IMG/VR virus record: IMGVR_UViG_3300020536_000393
Location: 1-29,128 of that record
DNA: 29,128 nucleotides
Strand: one strand, 5' to 3'
Origin: a virus
The notes below the pieces were generated by a model. That model ran no database searches, was not told where the DNA came from, and saw only the letters and a program-made list of their open reading frames with translations. The position numbers were made by a program, and so were the translations under genes. Shown one piece after another: positions 21,091 to 28,793 of the stretch (its first letter is position 1; every line of letters starts with the position of its first letter).

Positions 21091-24000
21091 ATGGCAACTA
21101 ACAGTAAAGTTTTTGTTTCTCCAGGTGTTTACACCTCTGAGGTTGACTTAAGTTTTGTCGCTCAAAGTGTCGGTGTAACAACACTGGGCATCGTGGGAGA
21201 AACATTGATAGGTCCGGCATTTGAGCCGATCTTTATTAGAAATTTTGATGAATTTCAAACAGTATTTGGGGGAACGTCTCCTGAGAAATTTATCAACACA
21301 ACAATACCTAAATATGAGGCCGCTTATATCGCTCAAGCATATTTACAACAATCAAACCAATTGTTTGTAACAAGAATCTTAGGTTTATCTGGTTATGATG
21401 CGGGACCTTCTTGGTCTGTAACAACAGTAGCGAATGTGGATCCATCAACAGTAGGTTTATGGTGTTTAAGTTCAGTCACAAGCACCGCAACTTGTGAAAC
21501 AACTTGTGTTGATTATTATGATGAGGTATATTCAATCCCTTTCACCGGATGTAATAATGATATATCAACAATTTCATATCTTTCATCTTTCCCGAGTGAA
21601 ATTCAGGATATTTTATACCAACAATATGAACAATTCAACGGAGGAACATCAACATTAGATGATAATATACGAAGTCTTATATTTGATGTAATCACCAGTT
21701 CTAACCCATTTGTTGCTGAAGATGAATTTATTTCTTACTTCGGTTCAATTCCAACAAATGATTATGACGTATTAACAAATGCAGGTTGGACAGCATCTAC
21801 AAATGTATTTGGTGTTCCATCGGTTTCTTTAGATGATACTAATTTATTATCTCCTTTAAATGACGCTTGGTATTACGCATTATTCAACACAACAGGAAAT
21901 ACTAATTATAGTGGGTATTCTTTCTTTACATATGTTTCAGGTTTGACTTTATCCCCTATCACAACAACAACAACGATAGTTCCATCTACAACGACTACAA
22001 CTACCAATCCTTGTGTGACTCCTGTTCCAACAACAAGCACAACTACAACAACAACTTTACCTGTAAATTGTTACTCAGGTAATTTATTGTTAAAAGTTTA
22101 TTATTATACAGGAACTTCTTATAGCGATTATGATAATGTTGTTGTAGGAACGCTAAGATCAAGAGGTGTTGCGACTTATGTGAATTCTACTAACCCAGCG
22201 TATTCTGTAACAGGAATTACTGATGTTACACTGAATATGACAGGACAATACTCAGGGGTTCTTAAAAATCCATATTCAACTTTTGGTGTTAATGTTGTTG
22301 ATAAGTTCGGAACATCATATTTCTTTGAAACTTCTTTCACACAAAATGATCCTGAATATTGGTCAAAAGTGTTTGGTGTTACTAACTTCCAAAAACCAAG
22401 AATTGAGGTTCCAGTATTTGCTGAAGAAAATTTCCAATCATGGTTAAACTTCGCATGGAGAAAAGGTTACATTAAAGGTTTGAACCCCAATTTAATTTCA
22501 TTAGATTCTGCACAAAGTGGAGATCCTGACTCAATTGGTTGGTATTTAGATAAATGGCAAACACCAAATTCACCATTTGTTGTTTCAGAATTGAGAGGTA
22601 ATAAGGTATATGACTTATTTAGATTCTACACAATTTCTGATGGTGATGGGGCAAATACTTTAATAAAAATATCTATTGTTAATCAAACATATAGTAATCT
22701 TACGTTTGACGTATTGATTCGTGACTATTTTGATACAGATGCCAATCCTGTAGTATTGGAGAAATTTACAAACTGCACCATGGATCCAGGTCAAAACAAC
22801 TTTATCGCCAACAAAATAGGAACATTGGACGGTGAATATATGTTGAATTCTAAATACGTAATGGTTGAGATGTCAGAAGACGCACCGATAGATGCTTTAC
22901 CATGTGGATTTAACGGATTTAATTTTAGAAATTACGCAGGAGCTCAATCACCTTTCCCAATTATTAAGGGTAAATATGACTTCCCAGGTGAGGTTATTTA
23001 CAATCCTCCATTTGGTTTATCATCAGGTAATGACAATGCTCTTGTTAGTCCAGGAGATAATGTTAGAAGAACTTACTTAGGTATTTCGAACTCTTATGGA
23101 TGGGATCCGGCTTACTTTGAATATGTTGGTAAGAGAAACCCAATTAATTCTTGTGATATTGAAGGTTTACCATTCAATTACAGATCGGCAGGTTTCCACA
23201 TGGATGTAAATGCAAGTGGTTTAACAATCGGACCTGAGTTCTCAACAAGTGGAGATCCAAGATTTATTTGTGGTAACTCTCCGTTCATTACTGAACCTGA
23301 ATTACCAACAAATGCATATTATAGATTGTTCGCACGTAAATTCACTTTATTAGTTCAAGGTGGTTTTGATGGTTGGGACATTTATAGAGAATGGAGAACC
23401 AACGAAGATAGATTCCAAATTGGTAGATCAGGTTATTTGAATGGTGCATGTCCATCTACAAGATACCCGAACGCAACAGGTTGGGGAGCATTTAAAGAAA
23501 TTTCTTTAGGTGATGGAACACAAAACTTTGCAAATACTGACTACTACGCATATCTTTTAGGACAACAAACTTTCGCAAACCCTGAAGCAACAAACATCAA
23601 CGTGTTTGTAACTCCAGGTATCGATTATGTAAATAATAGTAATCTTGTGGAAGATGCGGTTCAAATGATCGAGTTCAACAGAGCGGATTCACTATATGTT
23701 TGCACCACACCTGATGTTGATTTATTCTCACCGGCTAACTCAGGAACTGATATATTTATCTACCCAACTGAGGCTGTTGATAATTTGGATAATACAGGAA
23801 TTGACTCTAACTATACCGCAACTTACTATCCGTGGGTTTTGACAAGAGATAGTGTGAATAACACTCAAATTTATATCCCACCGACAGCTCAGGTAACAAG
23901 AAACTTAGCGTTGACAGATAACATCGCATTCCCATGGTTCGCTGCGGCGGGTTACACTCGTGGTATTGTAAATTGTATCAAAGCTCGTAAGAAATTGACT

Positions 24001-24426
24001 CAAGAAGATAGAGACATTCTTTATGTTGGTAGAATTAACCCAATTGCAACTTTCTCAGATGTGGGAACCGTAATTTGGGGTAATAAAACTTTACAAGTAA
24101 GAGAATCGGCTCTTGATAGAATTAACGTTAGAAGATTGTTATTACAAGCTCGTAAATTAATTTCGGCAGTATCGGTAAGATTATTGTTTGAACAAAACGA
24201 TGCACAAGTTAGACAAGACTTCTTAAATGCGGTCAATCCTATCTTAGATGCTATTAGACGAGATCGAGGTTTATATGACTTTAGAGTGACGGTTTCATCT
24301 GATCCTGAAGATATTGATAGAAATCAATTGACAGGTAAGATTTACATAAAACCTACAAGAGCTCTTGAATTTATAGACATCACGTTCTATATCACACCAA
24401 CGGGAGCGTCATTTGAAAATATATAA
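21091..24426 (+). CDS. 18: Tail sheath protein, gp18-type, enlarged
   Basis: This 1111-residue protein is far longer than T4 gp18 (about 660). The N-terminus (FVSPGVYTSEVDLSF, GIVGETLIGPAFEPIFI, FQTVFGG) and the C-terminal domain (GYTRGIVNCIKARKKLTQED, LYVGRINPIATF, RRLLLQARKLISAV, YDFRVTVSSDPEDIDRNQ) are those of contractile tail sheaths. The sheath core seems to be residues 1-110 and roughly 750-1111. In between lies a very large insertion, expected to point outward. At about 288-330 it carries Thr tracts (SPITTTTTIVPSTTTTTTN, then STTTTTTLPV) of the kind seen at 8571-9071. The sheath contracts to drive the tube through the envelope. It has a TATTTAT element upstream and a strong terminator downstream. 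Confidence 0.93.
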   Translation: MATNSKVFVSPGVYTSEVDLSFVAQSVGVTTLGIVGETLIGPAFEPIFIRNFDEFQTVFGGTSPEKFINTTIPKYEAAYIAQAYLQQSNQLFVTRILGLSGYDAGPSWSVTTVANVDPSTVGLWCLSSVTSTATCETTCVDYYDEVYSIPFTGCNNDISTISYLSSFPSEIQDILYQQYEQFNGGTSTLDDNIRSLIFDVITSSNPFVAEDEFISYFGSIPTNDYDVLTNAGWTASTNVFGVPSVSLDDTNLLSPLNDAWYYALFNTTGNTNYSGYSFFTYVSGLTLSPITTTTTIVPSTTTTTTNPCVTPVPTTSTTTTTTLPVNCYSGNLLLKVYYYTGTSYSDYDNVVVGTLRSRGVATYVNSTNPAYSVTGITDVTLNMTGQYSGVLKNPYSTFGVNVVDKFGTSYFFETSFTQNDPEYWSKVFGVTNFQKPRIEVPVFAEENFQSWLNFAWRKGYIKGLNPNLISLDSAQSGDPDSIGWYLDKWQTPNSPFVVSELRGNKVYDLFRFYTISDGDGANTLIKISIVNQTYSNLTFDVLIRDYFDTDANPVVLEKFTNCTMDPGQNNFIANKIGTLDGEYMLNSKYVMVEMSEDAPIDALPCGFNGFNFRNYAGAQSPFPIIKGKYDFPGEVIYNPPFGLSSGNDNALVSPGDNVRRTYLGISNSYGWDPAYFEYVGKRNPINSCDIEGLPFNYRSAGFHMDVNASGLTIGPEFSTSGDPRFICGNSPFITEPELPTNAYYRLFARKFTLLVQGGFDGWDIYREWRTNEDRFQIGRSGYLNGACPSTRYPNATGWGAFKEISLGDGTQNFANTDYYAYLLGQQTFANPEATNINVFVTPGIDYVNNSNLVEDAVQMIEFNRADSLYVCTTPDVDLFSPANSGTDIFIYPTEAVDNLDNTGIDSNYTATYYPWVLTRDSVNNTQIYIPPTAQVTRNLALTDNIAFPWFAAAGYTRGIVNCIKARKKLTQEDRDILYVGRINPIATFSDVGTVIWGNKTLQVRESALDRINVRRLLLQARKLISAVSVRLLFEQNDAQVRQDFLNAVNPILDAIRRDRGLYDFRVTVSSDPEDIDRNQLTGKIYIKPTRALEFIDITFYITPTGASFENI

Positions 24427-24447
24427 GTTGGTTTAAATAAAAAAATA

Positions 24448-24474
24448 GGGGGAGACGATGTTCTCCCCTTTTTT
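24448..24474 (+). terminator. Intrinsic terminator after the sheath gene
   Basis: GGGGAGA (24449-24455) pairs with TCTCCCC (24462-24468) over a six-base loop, followed by six T. It begins 21 bases after the sheath stop codon. Confidence 0.9.
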
Positions 24475-24484
24475 AATATTAATA

Positions 24485-24492
24485 ATATTTAT
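24485..24492 (+). promoter_or_regulatory. TATTTAT element upstream of the HAD gene
   Basis: ATATTTAT ends four bases before the ATG at 24497, right after the sheath terminator. The short distance suggests a nearly leaderless transcript or a different start site. Confidence 0.4.
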
Positions 24493-24496
24493 TGTT

Positions 24497-25339
24497 ATGA
24501 GTTATTCTAGTAAAGTAAAAAAAATTATATCAGAAATCATTCAAGACCAATTAAAACCAACTATGAAATATTATGCATTTGATTGGGATGATAATCTAAT
24601 GTATATGCCAACTAAAATATATTTAAAAAGTGACAAGGGAAAGGTTGTTGGTATGTCCACCGAAGATTTTGCGGAGTATCGATCTGAAATAGGAAAAAAA
24701 CCTTTTAAATATGAGGGGAACATAATTGTGGATTTTGACGATGATGCTTTTAGAGATTTCCGTGTTTCGGGTGATAAAAAGTTTATGACCGATGCGATGA
24801 CCGCTCAAGTTGGTCCGGCATGGTCCGATTTTGTTGAGGCGGTTAATAACGGTTCAATTTTTTCTATAATCACCGCTAGAGGACATACCCCAAGTGTTTT
24901 AAAAGATACTATTCATAATTTAATTAACAAAAATAAGTATGGTTTAAATAAAAAAGAAATTGTTAAAAACCTTAGAAAATATAGAGATATAACTGATGAG
25001 GAGGATTTAACAGACGACGAACTTATAGAAACATATTTAGAAATGTGTAAATACCACCCCGTTAGTTTTGGTGAAGGTTCGGCCGCCAATCCCGAAGAAC
25101 TTAAAGTAAGTGCAATGAAACAATTTATGGAGTATGTAAAAAATCTATCTCATAGACTACAAGAAAAGGCATATTTCAAAAACAAAATTTCAAACTACTT
25201 TACACCTTATATAGGGTTTTCAGATGATGATTTAAAAAATGTTCAAGCAATGAAAAAGCATTTTGATGATGAAAGTGGATTAGATATTTATCATACTGGA
25301 GGAGGAGAAAAACTAAATTTGAGTAAAATACCGGACTAG
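24497..25339 (+). CDS. HAD-superfamily hydrolase
   Basis: The protein has 280 residues from the ATG at 24497. The longer frame from 24458 starts inside the terminator loop and adds a hydrophobic, unlikely N-terminus. HAD motif I is AFDWDDNL (nucleophile D29, D31); motif II is in IITARGH; a Lys for motif III lies in PEELKVSAMKQF; motif IV is FSDDDLKN. The set fits a phosphatase or phosphotransferase using an aspartyl-phosphate intermediate. A long insertion after motif I and a helical region between motifs II and III form the cap. Substrate unknown; T4-like phages use HAD-type phosphatases on nucleic acid ends or nucleotides, but no specific match is seen. It sits between sheath and tube. Confidence 0.8.
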   Translation: MSYSSKVKKIISEIIQDQLKPTMKYYAFDWDDNLMYMPTKIYLKSDKGKVVGMSTEDFAEYRSEIGKKPFKYEGNIIVDFDDDAFRDFRVSGDKKFMTDAMTAQVGPAWSDFVEAVNNGSIFSIITARGHTPSVLKDTIHNLINKNKYGLNKKEIVKNLRKYRDITDEEDLTDDELIETYLEMCKYHPVSFGEGSAANPEELKVSAMKQFMEYVKNLSHRLQEKAYFKNKISNYFTPYIGFSDDDLKNVQAMKKHFDDESGLDIYHTGGGEKLNLSKIPD

Positions 25340-25393
25340 TTAATATATAATTTGAAAAATATTGGAAGTAAATAGAAAAAATTTATTTTCACA

Positions 25394-25401
25394 GTATTTA
25401 T
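25394..25401 (+). promoter_or_regulatory. TATTTAT element upstream of the tube gene
   Basis: GTATTTATAATAAAAAATAA begins here. The element ends 33 bases before the ATG at 25435, after an A-rich leader. Confidence 0.6.
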
Positions 25402-25434
25402 AATAAAAAATAAAACAAAATTAAAAAATAAAAC

Positions 25435-25923
25435 ATGGCTGATTTATTAATGAAAATGCCGATTCCCTACGAGCCAAAAAGGGAGAACCGATGGATTTTG
25501 AGGTTTCCATCATCACTTGGTATTAACGAGTGGTATGTTGAGACGACATCAAGACCTAAACTTACTATTACACCTACGGAAATTCAATTTTTAAACACAT
25601 CAACCTATGTTGCTGGTAGATTTACATGGGGTGAACTTCCTGTGACTTTTCGTGATCCAATCGGACCTTCAGCCTCTCAAGCTGTTATGGAATGGATTAG
25701 ATTATGTGCTGAGTCAGTGACAGGTCGTATGGGTTATGCTGCGGGTTACAAAAAGAATGTTGACCTTGAAATGTTGGACCCAACAGGAGTTGTTGTTGAA
25801 AAATGGATATTAGAAGGGACATTTTTAACTGGTTATGATGGAGGATCCCTAACATATTCAAGTGACGGTTTAGCAAAAATTTCGTGTAATATGAGAATGG
25901 ACCGTTGTATATTGGTATATTAA
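25435..25923 (+). CDS. 19: Tail tube protein, gp19-type
   Basis: This 162-residue protein is almost the length of T4 gp19 (163). It starts MADLLMKMPIPYEPKRENRW, then ILRFPSSLGI, TWGELPVTFRDP, MEWIRLCAESVTGRMGYAAG, VDLEMLDPTG and ILEGTFLTGY. This is the beta-sandwich of contractile tail tubes, whose rings stack to form the inner channel. Its own element precedes it and a hairpin terminator follows, so it can be made as a separate, abundant transcript. Order sheath, HAD gene, tube, chaperone matches known tail modules apart from the HAD insertion. Confidence 0.93.
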   Translation: MADLLMKMPIPYEPKRENRWILRFPSSLGINEWYVETTSRPKLTITPTEIQFLNTSTYVAGRFTWGELPVTFRDPIGPSASQAVMEWIRLCAESVTGRMGYAAGYKKNVDLEMLDPTGVVVEKWILEGTFLTGYDGGSLTYSSDGLAKISCNMRMDRCILVY

Positions 25924-25944
25924 CATAATATTTTTTTCTATTTC

Positions 25945-25981
25945 AAAGACCTATTCACTTTACTAGTGGTAGGTCTTTTTT
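25945..25981 (+). terminator. Intrinsic terminator after the tube gene
   Basis: AAAGACCTA (25945-25953) pairs with TAGGTCTTT (25970-25978), with an inner CACT/AGTG stem and a short loop, ending in a T run to 25981. It starts 21 bases after the tube stop codon. Confidence 0.85.
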
Positions 25982-26002
25982 ATTTTTATAATAAAAAGAA
26001 AT

Positions 26003-26773
26003 ATGGAAGAAGATGTATATAAAGCAGGACAAGCAGAATTTAATTTACCACACGATGTTGTCCAACTCCCATCGGGAGGAATTTTTTACAAATCAAAAAA
26101 GAAATCGGTTAAAGTTGGTTATTTAACTGCGATGGATGAAAATATTATTGCAGAAGCCGACTTTAAAAAAAGTATTCAAGAAAGTATTATTCTCCCTTTA
26201 CTAAGAAACAAGTTATATGAAAGAGATCTTAGACCTGAAGAATTATTAGACGGTGATGTTGAAGCGATACTTCTTTTTTTAAGAAATACATCTTTTGGTC
26301 CTGAATATAAAATTTCTGCGATAGATCCGGCAAATGACGAAAAATTTCTCGCAACTATTCTATTAGATGAATTAAACATTAAAAAAACTAACGTTCATCC
26401 AAACGACGAAGGTCTTTTAGAAACAACACTTCCTGTGTCAGGAAAAAAAGTTAAATTAAAATTTTTGACTAGTTCTGACAAAGTAGAAATTACAAGAATA
26501 CTACAATCTTATCCGTCTGAACGAACCGCACCTTCTATCACTACAAAACTATTATATCATATCGTTGAGTTGGATGGGGAAAAAGATAAATCTAAAATTT
26601 CAACCTTTGTCCAACAAATGCCAATTGGAGATTCAAAATATATCAGAAGATTTTTATTAGACAACGAACCTAGATTAGATCTATCACGAGAAGTAATCGC
26701 CCCGTCAGGAGAAAGAGTAATGGTCGACATTACTTTTGGGGTGGAGTTTTTTCGGCCTTTCCTATCAGTATAA
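26003..26773 (+). CDS. Tail assembly chaperone / baseplate hub assembly protein, gp26-like
   Basis: The zero-frame product is 256 residues. VVQLPSGGIFYKSKKKSVKV, then YLTAMDENIIAEADFKK, ILPLLRNKLYERDLRPEELL and DVEAILLFLRNTSFG resemble the T4 baseplate-protein family (gp26-type). A C-terminal MVDITFGVEFFRPF follows. Its position between tube and tape measure is that of the tail assembly chaperones that coat the tape measure during tail building. At TTT TTT CGG (26747-26755) a +1 shift would join residue 250 to a 49-residue extension; without it the protein ends RPFLSV at 26773. No standard TATTTAT element precedes it, only TATTTTTAT at 25981-25989, which overlaps the end of the tube-gene terminator. 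Confidence 0.7.
   Translation: MEEDVYKAGQAEFNLPHDVVQLPSGGIFYKSKKKSVKVGYLTAMDENIIAEADFKKSIQESIILPLLRNKLYERDLRPEELLDGDVEAILLFLRNTSFGPEYKISAIDPANDEKFLATILLDELNIKKTNVHPNDEGLLETTLPVSGKKVKLKFLTSSDKVEITRILQSYPSERTAPSITTKLLYHIVELDGEKDKSKISTFVQQMPIGDSKYIRRFLLDNEPRLDLSREVIAPSGERVMVDITFGVEFFRPFLSV
26747..26755 (+). promoter_or_regulatory. Putative +1 ribosomal frameshift site
   Basis: The zero-frame codons are TTT TTT CGG. A tRNA-Phe on the second TTT can re-pair one base on with TTC, leaving GGC as the next codon. Slippage of UUU to UUC before a slow CGN codon is a known +1 mechanism (influenza PA-X uses UUU CGU). CGG is likely rare in this AT-rich genome. Confidence 0.55.
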
Positions 26774-26903
26774 AACTGTAATCTTAGACGAGTTTTATTA
26801 TTTTTCTAGAATATTTAGAACACAATATTCTGAGTTTCTAAATATGCCAACTTACGTTAGAAAGTATTTGGTTAATAAATACGTGGAAGACAACAAAAAA
26901 TAA
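26754..26903 (+). CDS. +1-frame extension of the tail assembly chaperone
   Basis: From the codon after the shift site, the +1 frame is open for 49 codons to the TAA at 26901-26903. It reads GLSYQYKTVILDEFYYFSRI, then FRTQYSEFLNMPTYVRKYLV and NKYVEDNKK. The chaperone stop is at 26771-26773, so most of this lies in what would otherwise be a 162-base gap. The sequence is rich in aromatic and charged residues, and MPTYVRKYLV resembles the Met-Pro-x-x-x-R pattern in the distal part of many tail assembly chaperones. There is no ATG in this frame before 26844, which would leave only 19 residues, so a shift from the upstream frame is the natural way to express it. Fusion length would be 299 residues. 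A sequencing indel would give the same picture. Confidence 0.7.
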   Translation, partial: GLSYQYKTVILDEFYYFSRIFRTQYSEFLNMPTYVRKYLVNKYVEDNKK

Positions 26904-26914
26904 TTCTTAAAAAG

Positions 26915-26922
26915 GTATTTAT
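26915..26922 (+). promoter_or_regulatory. TATTTAT element upstream of the tape measure gene
   Basis: GTATTTATTAAGTAAAATAC begins here; the element ends 13 bases before the ATG at 26936. Confidence 0.55.
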
Positions 26923-26935
26923 TAAGTAAAATACT

Positions 26936-28741
26936 ATGGACGAGGACGAATACGCAAGACTACAAGACGAAACAACCAAAGCGAATGCTGATTGGACTTC
27001 GAAACAGACCAAAATGTTTTCGGACATGGCCAATTCTACAAATACAACTTTTAATGCCTTTTCACTCAACATGAATGCTATTGCAGGTGAAATTAACAAT
27101 ACTTTTAGTTCTTTGATAGATGCCATGAATCCATTGGATTCAGACGCTTTTAAAGCCATGGATGAATATGGAACCAAAATACAACGAACATTTGGTTTGG
27201 CTAAAAACAGAATGGATGAATTCAAGGACACTATAGCGAATGCGGGGCCCGAACTAATCAAAATGGGGTTAACTGAGTCAGACATAACTACAAATATGAC
27301 AAGTATTATGGAGGGGTTGGGAACTACGGCAAGTGTTACAGAAGATGCTATTATAGAAGTAACCGCCGCTGCAGAAGTAACTGGACAACAAGTAGGGACA
27401 TTAGCAGAAAACTTTCGTGGTGTTGGTGTATCAATATATGATGTAGGTGAAGAAATGAAAAAGGTTACGGATTACGCCAGAAGCGTAGGTGTGTCAGTAA
27501 AGGGTGTTTCAGAAGGAGTTGTTTCTAATTTGGCCAAGATAAATACATTTAATTTTGAAAATGGAGTTGTAGGATTGGCTAAAATGGCTGCCACTTCGGA
27601 AAGGTTGGGAATATCAATGGACAAAGTATTTCAAACTGCCGAAGATTTACTTAGTCCTGAAAAAGCAATAGACATGTCATCGGCACTTCAAAGACTTGGT
27701 GTTACATCATCAGGATTACTTGATCCTTTAAGAGCTATGGACATGGCGCAAAACGATCCTGAAGCCCTTCAGAAAGAAATGGTTAAACTTGGACAGGAAT
27801 TTACAACATTCAACGAAAAAACAGGAAAGATGGAAATTTTACCTGGTGCAAAACGAAGAATGAGAGAAGTGGCCTCTGCCGTAGGAATGACTGCTGAAGA
27901 ATTTTCGAAAATGGCCTTAAAATCTGCAGATTTCGAAATGAAATTAAAACAGATCAAAATGCCTGACATTGTTGGTGGTAATCAAGAAACTAAAGAACTA
28001 ATAGCGTCCATGGCACAAATGAAAGATGGTGTTGCGACTATTAAAGTAAAAGATTCGGAAACAGGAAAAATTGAAGAAAAAAAGGTAGAAGAACTTACAC
28101 CAGACGATATAAAAGAATTACAAAAGGCAAACGAAGAGTCCTCAAAGAGTATTGAAGATATTGCGATGAATCAATTGGATGAAACTAAACAAATTAAAAA
28201 TTTGTTAGAAAGTGGTGTAGTTGCAACAAAGTTTGCAAAAGCAACTACACCAACATTAAGTAAGTTTTATGGACAAGTATCAAGTGCGTATAAGAATATT
28301 GCAAAAAGCACTGCTGACGTGATTGGAACCACACAACAACAAAGAAAGGCTCAAGAATCAATTTACCAACCTGTTTCAGGAATAGTTCAGGGTGGATTAT
28401 CGGGAGACAAAGAAATGATGGTGAAATCAACAAAAGAATTAGATGAAAATATATTCAAAACCTTAGGTGATTTTGAAACAAGATTCCAAACTTCAGTAAA
28501 TGAAACTCAAATGAAAATTGTCCAAGATATACAAACCGCATATTCAAAACCTCTTAAGGTTGAAGCAAAGGCAGATTCTAACATCAATATTGGGTTGAAT
28601 GTTTCTGGAGCTAACCTGACTTCTGCAGATATTGATAAAATAAAACAAGCTATGTTGAATGATCCTACGTTCGCAACTCAATTAAATAAGATATTAGCCG
28701 GTGGAACCGTTTCTGCATCAACAGGAGGAAAGAACACATAG
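26936..28741 (+). CDS. Tail tape measure protein
   Basis: This 601-residue protein is close to T4 gp29 (about 590), which sets tail length. It is mainly helical, with a start MDEDEYARLQDETTKANADW, a long region of Ala, Met and Lys-rich heptad-like helices (TSEVD-free, e.g. KAMDEYGTKIQRTFGLAKNR), and a central ILPGAKRRMREVASAVGMTA segment shared in style with tape measure domains. KVKDSETGKIEEKKVEELTP and the GLNVSGANLTSADIDKIKQA near the end are further parts. No clear transmembrane stretch or peptidase domain is visible. The position directly after a frameshifting chaperone is the strongest argument for the role. It has its own TATTTAT element. Confidence 0.75.
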   Translation: MDEDEYARLQDETTKANADWTSKQTKMFSDMANSTNTTFNAFSLNMNAIAGEINNTFSSLIDAMNPLDSDAFKAMDEYGTKIQRTFGLAKNRMDEFKDTIANAGPELIKMGLTESDITTNMTSIMEGLGTTASVTEDAIIEVTAAAEVTGQQVGTLAENFRGVGVSIYDVGEEMKKVTDYARSVGVSVKGVSEGVVSNLAKINTFNFENGVVGLAKMAATSERLGISMDKVFQTAEDLLSPEKAIDMSSALQRLGVTSSGLLDPLRAMDMAQNDPEALQKEMVKLGQEFTTFNEKTGKMEILPGAKRRMREVASAVGMTAEEFSKMALKSADFEMKLKQIKMPDIVGGNQETKELIASMAQMKDGVATIKVKDSETGKIEEKKVEELTPDDIKELQKANEESSKSIEDIAMNQLDETKQIKNLLESGVVATKFAKATTPTLSKFYGQVSSAYKNIAKSTADVIGTTQQQRKAQESIYQPVSGIVQGGLSGDKEMMVKSTKELDENIFKTLGDFETRFQTSVNETQMKIVQDIQTAYSKPLKVEAKADSNINIGLNVSGANLTSADIDKIKQAMLNDPTFATQLNKILAGGTVSASTGGKNT

Positions 28742-28775
28742 TGATATTTTATTATAAAAAAAACTAGCCTATTAT

Positions 28776-28783
28776 CTATTTAT
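28776..28783 (+). promoter_or_regulatory. TATTTAT element upstream of the last gene
   Basis: CTATTTATAAAATAAAAA begins here; the element ends 10 bases before the ATG at 28794. Confidence 0.5.
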
Positions 28784-28793
28784 AAAATAAAAA

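Noticed and set aside
24458-24496. Longer start for the HAD gene, adding 13 hydrophobic residues
   Set aside because: The ATG lies in the loop of the sheath terminator and upstream of the TATTTAT element; the ATG at 24497 fits better.
26740-26781. A -1 frameshift at the same T run in the tail chaperone gene
   Set aside because: The -1 frame meets a stop at 26779-26781, only a few codons on, and adds nothing coding-like; the +1 frame stays open for 49 codons.
26844-26903. Independent mini-gene of 19 residues starting at the ATG at 26844
   Set aside because: The +1 frame is coding-like well upstream of this ATG and joins the chaperone frame, so a shift product explains it better.
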